10,177 nt of DNA from an uncultured Rhodospirillaceae bacterium (GTDB taxonomy: Bacteria > Pseudomonadota > Alphaproteobacteria > Thalassobaculales > Thalassobaculaceae), in NCBI GenBank assembly GCA_937891725.1, contig CALAHL010000682.1, positions 1 through 10,177 of the forward strand, in the 5' to 3' direction. Below the pieces are notes generated by a model. It worked only from the letters and a program-made list of their open reading frames with translations, did not search any database and had not been told where the DNA came from. A program made the translations under genes and the position numbers. Positions 6,237 through 10,177 of the stretch are shown piece after piece (within the stretch, counting starts at the first letter, position 1; each line of letters begins with the position of its first letter).

Positions 6237-7070
6237 TCACTCCACCTTCTCGTCGTCCCGCCGGCTATCCCGACGATCGTTCTGTGATCTCTTCCGTCCG
6301 CCCCGGATGGGGTCGACCGGTCTGTCCTTTACATGGCGCGCCCAAAGATCCGGTCGCCGCTCCTTCGTGATCCGCTCGGCCTCGTCGCGGCGCCACGCCT
6401 TGATCCGGCTATGGTGTCCGCTCAACAGGACCTCGGGGATCGTCCGTCCCTTCCAGTCTCGGGGCTGGGTGTACAAAGGGTACTCCAGCAGCCCGTCCTC
6501 AAAACTCTCTTCGGTCAACCCGTCCGCCGCACCCATCACACCGGGCAGCAGCCGGATCACCGCATCCATCATGGCGAGCGCCGCAGGCTCACCGCCGGAC
6601 AAAACAAAATCACCCAGGCTCAGTTCCTCAAGCCCGCGCGCTTCGATCACCCGCTCATCCAGACCCTCGTAGCGCCCGCAAACGAACACCGCACCGGGCT
6701 CCGCCGCCAACGCCTTCGCGCGACCCTGATCGAACCTGCGTCCCCGCGGACTGAGATAGATCCGCGGACCAGGTTCGCTCTCGATCGCATCGAGGGCCGC
6801 ATCGACAACATCGGGCCGCATCACCATGCCGGCCCCGCCCCCGAAGGGAGTGTCGTCGACGGACCGATGCTTATCACGCGCGAAGTCCCGAATGTCCAGA
6901 GATTTCAGCGCCCAGATGCCCGTTTCCAGGGCTTTTCCAGCAATCGAGAGACCCAGCGGGCCCGGAAACATATCCGGAAACAGGGTCAGCACGGTCGCCT
7001 TCCAAGGCGCGCCAGGAGCCCCACTCGGGCGCTCCAGGGTCTTATCGTCTCCGGAAGTCGTGTCCTCCAA
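6237..7070 (-). CDS. trmD: tRNA (guanine-N1-)-methyltransferase
   Basis: Makes m1G at position 37 of tRNAs reading CNN codons, using SAM, which prevents +1 frameshifting; cytoplasmic homodimer of the SPOUT class. Visible blocks: TLFPDMFPGPLG (29-40), VDDTPFGGGAGMVM (71-84), and the trefoil-knot SAM site formed by YLSPRGRRFDQ (105-115), VCGRYEGLDERV (130-141) and GDFVLSGGE (153-161). Also seen are Arg173 (E. coli Arg154 equivalent) and GLLEYPLYTQP (193-203). The E. coli catalytic Asp169 position is Glu188 here (TEESF). The 277 residues include an Arg/Asp-rich C-terminal tail. The start is not secure. A TTG at 7070 is the first usable start after the rimM stop but has only a weak GGA upstream. 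A GTG within ATVLTLFP would be too short at the N-terminus. It lies 49 bases after rimM and 5 bases before rplS. Confidence 0.95.
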   Translation of the reverse strand: MEDTTSGDDKTLERPSGAPGAPWKATVLTLFPDMFPGPLGLSIAGKALETGIWALKSLDIRDFARDKHRSVDDTPFGGGAGMVMRPDVVDAALDAIESEPGPRIYLSPRGRRFDQGRAKALAAEPGAVFVCGRYEGLDERVIEARGLEELSLGDFVLSGGEPAALAMMDAVIRLLPGVMGAADGLTEESFEDGLLEYPLYTQPRDWKGRTIPEVLLSGHHSRIKAWRRDEAERITKERRPDLWARHVKDRPVDPIRGGRKRSQNDRRDSRRDDEKVE

Positions 7071-7085
7071 CGCTCAGGTCCAATC

Positions 7086-7120
7086 CCGTCGCGGCCATTT
7101 CCGTCGCGGCCGATCCATTT
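7086..7120. repeat. Short tandem duplication between rimM and trmD
   Basis: The 15-base unit CCGTCGCGGCCATTT (7086-7100) is followed directly by a second copy (7101-7120) in which GATCC is inserted before the final ATTT. The copy ends at the rimM stop codon. It lies in the 49-base gap before trmD and looks like a local slippage duplication. No function is evident. Confidence 0.6.
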
Positions 7121-7623
7121 CAGTCCAGACTGCCTTCGGGCGGGTCGATCACGATCCGTCCGCCGGCGAGATCCACCACCGGCACGATCTCCTCGGTGAA
7201 CGGCACCATATGCGATTTGCCGTCCAATCCCCGAAATTCGACCAGATCGCCGGCCCCGAAATCGAACATTGCCGTCACTTCGCCGATCGTCTCACCAGCC
7301 GTATCCTCGACCCGAAGACCGATCAGGTCGGCGTGATAGAACGCCCCATCCTCGGTCTCCGGCAATTTGTCCCGGCTCACATAAAGCCGCGTGCCCCGCA
7401 GGGCCTCTGCCGCATTCCGGTCGCCGACGCCTTCAAGTCGCACCACCACCTGCTCCTTCGCCCGCCCCACCACCTGAAGGGTGAAAGACCGGGTTCCGGC
7501 TTCATCGGTGACCGGCCCGTAGGATCCCACGTCGTCGGGGTTCTCGGTGAAGGGTTTGACCTTCACCTGGCCCCGGACGCCGTGCGCCCCGGTGATCGCG
7601 CCAAGGCAGACCCGCTCGGCCAT
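7120..7623 (-). CDS. rimM: Ribosome maturation factor RimM
   Basis: Assists late assembly of the 30S head domain and binds ribosomal protein S19; cytoplasmic. At 167 residues it is the usual length. The N-terminal RimM domain (about 5-85) shows LGAITGAHGVRGQVKVKPFT (7-26). The C-terminal PRC-barrel (about 93-165) shows FYHADLIGLRV (95-105), GAGDLVEF (124-131) and VPFTEEIVPVVD (140-151). The ATG at 7623 directly abuts the rpsP stop (TAAATG) with no intervening base and only a distant GGAAGA upstream. Initiation is therefore probably by ribosomes that have just terminated on rpsP. The neighbours are the classic rpsP-rimM-trmD-rplS set. No anomaly in the protein. Confidence 0.97.
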   Translation of the reverse strand: MAERVCLGAITGAHGVRGQVKVKPFTENPDDVGSYGPVTDEAGTRSFTLQVVGRAKEQVVVRLEGVGDRNAAEALRGTRLYVSRDKLPETEDGAFYHADLIGLRVEDTAGETIGEVTAMFDFGAGDLVEFRGLDGKSHMVPFTEEIVPVVDLAGGRIVIDPPEGSLD

Positions 7624-8130
7624 TTAGGCTTTGGCGTCTTCCGCCGGAGCCTCTTCGGCCGCGGCCTCCTCAGCAGGAGCCTCTTCAGCAGGAGCCTCTT
7701 CAGCAGGAGCTTCCTCAGCCGGAGCGGCTGCGGCGGCAGCAGCGGCGGCTGCCGCCTCTTCCTCGGCCTTCTTGGCGGCTTCAACAGCCATCGCAGCCTT
7801 TGCAGCCTCTTCCTTCTCGCGCTCGGCCCGCTTCTTGCCCGGCGCAGCTTTCTTCGGCTGCTCGTTGTACTTGAACGGCTCCATCATGCCGGCAGCACCC
7901 AACAGCTTGTGGACCCGATCGGTCGGGGTGGCGCCCATCTTGATCCAATGCTCAATCCGGTCGGTCTTCAGGGTGACGCGTTGCTCATGGTCGCTCGGCA
8001 GCATCGGGTTGTAGGTGCCCAGACGCTCGACGAACCGGCCGTCACGCGGGCTGGTGATCTCGGCAACCACGATCCGATAGAACGGGCGCTTCTTGGCCCC
8101 ACCGCGGGACAGGCGAATACGCAGAGACAT
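7624..8130 (-). CDS. rpsP: 30S ribosomal protein S16 with long repetitive C-terminal tail
   Basis: S16 is an early-binding 30S protein that helps fold 16S rRNA. The first 85 or so residues are the complete S16 fold: MSLRIRLSRGGAKKRPFYRI at the start, then RDGRFVERLGTYNP (29-42) and EHWIKMGATPTDRVHKLL (60-77). E. coli S16 stops at 82 residues; this protein has 168. The extra part is a Lys/Glu/Ala segment (92-125), a run of 11 alanines (126-136) and six five-residue units of the APAEE type (136-165). The tail is acidic at its end and probably disordered or helical. Tailed S16 is known in alphaproteobacteria, but the exact repeats look local. The ATG at 8130 has GAAGGA about 9 bases upstream. 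It follows ffh by 60 bases and abuts rimM. Confidence 0.97.
   Translation of the reverse strand: MSLRIRLSRGGAKKRPFYRIVVAEITSPRDGRFVERLGTYNPMLPSDHEQRVTLKTDRIEHWIKMGATPTDRVHKLLGAAGMMEPFKYNEQPKKAAPGKKRAEREKEEAAKAAMAVEAAKKAEEEAAAAAAAAAAAPAEEAPAEEAPAEEAPAEEAAAEEAPAEDAKA
7635..7724. repeat. Six 15-bp tandem repeats within the rpsP 3' end
   Basis: Six 15-base units encode the APAEE-type repeats of the S16 tail. Units 7680-7694 and 7695-7709 are identical (CCTCTTCAGCAGGAG on the plus strand). 7665-7679 differs at one base, 7710-7724 at a few, and 7635-7649 and 7650-7664 are more diverged. Identical neighbouring units point to recent slippage or unequal recombination, in frame. The adjacent stretch to about 7755 encodes the alanine run with mixed GCN codons. 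Confidence 0.85.
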
Positions 8131-8177
8131 GATAGTGATCCTTCTGTGTTCAGCTTGACTTGTCTGTTCGAAATTCT

Positions 8178-8189
8178 GCCGGGCCCGGC
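8178..8189. other. 12-bp perfect palindrome just after ffh
   Basis: GCCGGGCCCGGC begins one base past the ffh stop codon (minus strand). It could form only a 4-bp stem with a GGCC loop and is followed by AGAATTT, so a weak attenuating hairpin between ffh and rpsP is possible but unproven. It may simply be GC-rich sequence. Confidence 0.3.
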
Positions 8190-8190
8190 G

Positions 8191-9651
8191 CTATTTGCGC
8201 TTGCCCGGAAATCCTGGAGGAAGGCCGGGGGGAAGTCCGCCGCCGCCCATGCCGGGCAGGCCTCCACCGGGCAGACCGCCGCCACCACCGGGCATGCCGC
8301 CGGGAGGCATACCGCCGCCGCCCATCATGCCCATCATGGCTTTGCCGCCGCCCATCTTGCCGACCTTCTTCATCATCTTGGACATCTCCATGTGCTGCTT
8401 GAGCAACCGGTTGATGTCCTGAACCTGGGTCCCCGAGCCGGACGCCACCCGCCGCTTGCGCGAGGCGTTCATGACCTGGGGATTCTTGCGCTCGGCCTTG
8501 GTCATCGACGTGATGATGGCTTCCTGACGGGAGAACATCTTCTCGTCCACATTGGCGCCGGCCAGCGCCTTCTGAATCTTGCCGACACCCGGCAGCATCC
8601 CGAGGATGCCGCCCAGGCCGCCGAGCTGGCGCATCTGGCGGAGCTGGGTGGCCATGTCGTCCAGCGTGAACTGACCCTTGGCCATCCGCGCGGCCATCCG
8701 CTCGGCTTCGTCTTCCTTGATGGTCTCGGCGGCCCGCTCGACCAGGCTGACCACGTCGCCCATCCCGAGGATGCGGTTGGCCAGCCGATCCGGATGGAAA
8801 TCCTCGATCTCGTCGACTTTCTCGCCGACACCCAACGCCTTGATCGGCTTGCCGGTGATCGCCCGCATGGAGAGGGCGGCGCCGCCGCGGCTGTCGCCGT
8901 CGATCCGGGTCAGCACGATGCCGGTGAGACCCACCCGCTCGTCGAAATTCGTGGCGGTGGTGACCGCGTCCTGACCGGTCAGCGCGTCGGCGACCAGCAG
9001 AATCTCATGCGGCTTGACCTGATCGCGGATCGCCCGGACCTCGGACATCAGCGCTTCGTCGATCGAGGTGCGGCCGGCGGTGTCCAGGAACACCACGTCG
9101 TAGCCCTGCAGGCGACCGACGGTCATCGCGCGCTTGGCGATGGTCAGCGCGCTTTCGTTCGGGACGATCGGAAGCGTGTCGACGCCGACCTGTTCGCCCA
9201 ACATCTTCAACTGTTCGCGCGCGGCCGGACGGGTGACGTCCAGCGAGGCCATCAGGACCTTCTTGCGCTCTTTCTCTGAAATCCGCTTGGCGAGCTTTGC
9301 GGTGGTGGTGGTCTTACCGCCGCCCTGCAGGCCGACCATCAGGATCGGCACCGGGGCGGTGGCCGAGACGCTGACCTTCTGGCTGTCGGAGCCGAGGGTG
9401 TCGACCAAGGTGTCGTGGACGATCTTGACGACCATCTGACCCGGCGTGACCGACTTGATCACCTCCGAGCCGACCGCCCGGACCCGCACCTTCTCAATGA
9501 ACTGCTTGACGACCGGCAGGGCGACATCCGCCTCCAGCAAGGCGACCCGCACCTCGCGCAGCGCGGCATCGACATCGCTCTCCGACAAAGCCCCGCGCTT
9601 GCGGAGCTTGTCGAATACCGACCCAAGCCTTTCGCTCAACCCATCAAACAC
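8191..9651 (-). CDS. ffh: Signal recognition particle protein (SRP54 GTPase)
   Basis: GTPase that binds 4.5S RNA and signal sequences of nascent membrane proteins and docks at FtsY on the inner membrane. The helical N domain begins FDGLSERLGSVFDKL. The G domain has the P-loop GLQGGGKT (107-114), DVTRPAA (138-144), DTAGR (190-194) and TRIDGDSRGG (248-257), where Arg replaces the usual Lys of TKxD. The Met-rich M domain (about 311-431) contains RKRRVASGSG (398-407), the RNA-binding region. The protein then continues as a Gly/Pro/Met-rich tail (about 433-484) ending GKRK. Start choice: a GTG at 9651 gives 486 residues and the family-standard N-terminus, with AAGG/CGAG purines upstream. An in-frame TTG at 9678 would add nine residues but has a poor binding site. 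First gene of the operon, behind a strong promoter. Confidence 0.97.
   Translation of the reverse strand: MFDGLSERLGSVFDKLRKRGALSESDVDAALREVRVALLEADVALPVVKQFIEKVRVRAVGSEVIKSVTPGQMVVKIVHDTLVDTLGSDSQKVSVSATAPVPILMVGLQGGGKTTTTAKLAKRISEKERKKVLMASLDVTRPAAREQLKMLGEQVGVDTLPIVPNESALTIAKRAMTVGRLQGYDVVFLDTAGRTSIDEALMSEVRAIRDQVKPHEILLVADALTGQDAVTTATNFDERVGLTGIVLTRIDGDSRGGAALSMRAITGKPIKALGVGEKVDEIEDFHPDRLANRILGMGDVVSLVERAAETIKEDEAERMAARMAKGQFTLDDMATQLRQMRQLGGLGGILGMLPGVGKIQKALAGANVDEKMFSRQEAIITSMTKAERKNPQVMNASRKRRVASGSGTQVQDINRLLKQHMEMSKMMKKVGKMGGGKAMMGMMGGGGMPPGGMPGGGGGLPGGGLPGMGGGGLPPGLPPGFPGKRK
8200..8355. repeat. Low-complexity Gly/Pro/Met-coding region at the ffh 3' end
   Basis: Irregular repeats of CCGCC, CCGGGCA and CCCATCATG on the plus strand encode, on the minus strand, a tail of GGG, GMPPGG, GLPGG and MMGMM elements. 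Units are not in a fixed period, unlike the rpsP repeats. This is coding sequence of low complexity, not a separate element. Confidence 0.7.
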
Positions 9652-9770
9652 AGCGGCACTCGCCTTCGATTGCTTCAAACCAAACGAAATCGCGCCCGTG
9701 CTCGAACCCTCGAGGACGGACGGAACCCGTTAAGGTCTCGGTGAAACCAGTTCTGCCGAGAAGTGGCGGG

Positions 9771-9800
9771 GATATAGGGGGATGGGAGCGCGGGTGTCAA
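9771..9800 (-). promoter_or_regulatory. Sigma70-type promoter of the ffh-rpsP-rimM-trmD-rplS operon
   Basis: Minus strand: a consensus TTGACA (9800-9795), then a spacer of 17 bases to CTATAT (9777-9772) or 18 to TATATC (9776-9771). A perfect -35 with a CTATAT-type -10 is typical of strong alphaproteobacterial housekeeping promoters. Initiation near 9764 would give a leader of roughly 113 bases before the ffh GTG. No other pair as good is seen upstream of ffh. Confidence 0.8.
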
Positions 9801-9912
9801 GGAAGAAGGGGTCTGACCGCCATTCCCATTCCAAAATCGCATGACCGCTCCGCGTCCGGCGCAGAGATTCTCCGCTTAGCGGACGTCCGGATCGAGCGCA
9901 TAAATCGCTCCA

Positions 9913-9957
9913 CGAATTGGGGAGCCGGGAGCGTTTCCGACGGCAGGGACCAATTCG
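9913..9957. repeat. 8-bp inverted repeat upstream of the exported-protein gene
   Basis: CGAATTGG (9913-9920) and CCAATTCG (9950-9957) are exact inverted copies 29 bases apart, AT-richer than their surroundings, ending 42 bases before the ATG at 10000. They could be half sites for a regulator or a chance match. No known operator is recognised. Confidence 0.3.
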
Positions 9958-9999
9958 GTCGCAGCGCTTTGCGCCGCCCCTTATGGGATCCGTCCGACA

Positions 10000-10177
10000 A
10001 TGAAAACCTTTGCCCTTTCCAACACCACCGTTCTGTCCGCCGTCGCGGGTGCCGCTCTGCTGATCGGCTTGTCGATCACCGACGCCTCGGCCGCCGGCAA
10101 CGCTGCCCGCGTGGTGCCGGCTCCGGCCGATGCCAAGCAATGCGGCCAGTTGGTCAAGGACACCAAAGAGATGCTGG
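10000..10177 (+). CDS. Exported protein with signal peptide (partial, runs off right edge)
   Basis: The ATG at 10000 opens a frame that is still open at the window end, giving 59 residues. The N-terminus is a textbook Sec signal peptide: Lys2, a hydrophobic core from about residue 11 to 26 (VLSAVAGAALLIGLSI), and a cleavage motif ASA before Ala32. The mature part begins AGNAARVVPAPADAKQ with Cys48 soon after. The cysteine is too far from the core for a lipoprotein, so a soluble periplasmic or secreted product is likelier. An upstream ATG at 9983 stops after six codons, so it is not the start. GGGATC about 11 bases upstream is a weak binding site. The family is not recognisable from this fragment. 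It is divergent from ffh. Confidence 0.7.
   Translation, partial: MKTFALSNTTVLSAVAGAALLIGLSITDASAAGNAARVVPAPADAKQCGQLVKDTKEML

Larger units (their letters stand above)
9652..9999. other. Intergenic region between divergent ffh and the exported-protein gene
   Basis: This 348-base stretch holds the ffh promoter and leader on its left half. On its right half are small dyads: TCCGC-TTA-GCGGA (9871-9883), GAGCG/CGCTC (9894-9898, 9906-9910), and an 8-bp inverted repeat CGAATTGG/CCAATTCG (9913-9920, 9950-9957). No convincing promoter for the plus-strand gene was found. Open frames here on the minus strand are unsupported. Confidence 0.5.

Noticed and set aside
7635..7724. CRISPR-like array
   Set aside because: The 15-base units are contiguous with no spacers and encode an in-frame protein repeat.
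7631..8014. Plus-strand frame encoding Ala/Ser/Gly repeats
   Set aside because: It is the complement of the rpsP repeat tail, so its repeats follow from the S16 coding repeats.
6826..9279. An 817-codon open frame on the plus strand antisense to trmD, rimM, rpsP and ffh
   Set aside because: It lies opposite four certain genes, has low-complexity Arg/His/Leu-rich composition and no recognisable domain. Long antisense frames are expected in GC-rich DNA.
9730..10140. Minus-strand open frame covering the ffh upstream region and the right-edge gene
   Set aside because: It overlaps the signal-peptide gene and the ffh promoter, with no recognisable protein features.

Overview
This window is a GC-rich stretch of core bacterial chromosome, most likely from an alphaproteobacterium of the Rhodospirillales type. 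The evidence is the minus-strand gene order ffh-rpsP-rimM-trmD-rplS followed by leuC-leuD-leuB, the tailed forms of S16 and L19, the TRID form of the Ffh guanine-specificity motif, and alphaproteobacterial-looking TTGACA/CTATAT promoter spacing. The genus cannot be fixed from the sequence alone.

Layout, left to right. Positions 1-49 hold the possible start of an unidentified minus-strand gene that leaves the window. Positions 104-1444 (minus) encode a cyclopropane-fatty-acyl-phospholipid synthase family enzyme. Positions 1525-4785 (minus) hold leuC, leuD and leuB, which carry out the isomerisation and oxidation steps of leucine synthesis. Positions 4786-4971 are a divergent promoter region with a structured leuC leader. 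Positions 4972-5739 (plus) encode a TSUP (TauE/SafE) family membrane transporter. It is convergent with the next block, from which a GC-rich hairpin at 5771-5793 separates it. Positions 5842-9651 (minus) are a translation and secretion operon: ffh (SRP GTPase), rpsP (ribosomal protein S16), rimM (30S maturation factor), trmD (tRNA m1G37 methyltransferase) and rplS (ribosomal protein L19). A strong sigma70-like promoter lies upstream of ffh at 9771-9800. Positions 10000-10177 (plus) hold the start of a gene for an exported protein with a clear signal peptide, cut off by the right edge.

How the genes work together: the ffh-rplS block is a growth-linked operon. Its members build and tune the ribosome and deliver nascent membrane proteins. 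Junctions are tight (0 nt between rpsP and rimM, 5 nt between trmD and rplS), which implies translational coupling. The leu block encodes a heterodimeric isomerase (LeuCD) plus the dehydrogenase LeuB; leuA is not in the window. The cfa-type gene may be co-transcribed behind leuB.

I found no mobile element, CRISPR array, tRNA, rRNA or unrecognised multi-gene system. The window is essentially ordinary housekeeping DNA. The points worth a second look are small: repeat-encoded low-complexity tails on S16 and Ffh, a possible Shine-Dalgarno-masking hairpin before leuB, a UUCG-capped hairpin in the leuC leader, the transporter gene set head-on between two conserved blocks, and an Asp-to-Glu change at the TrmD catalytic position.
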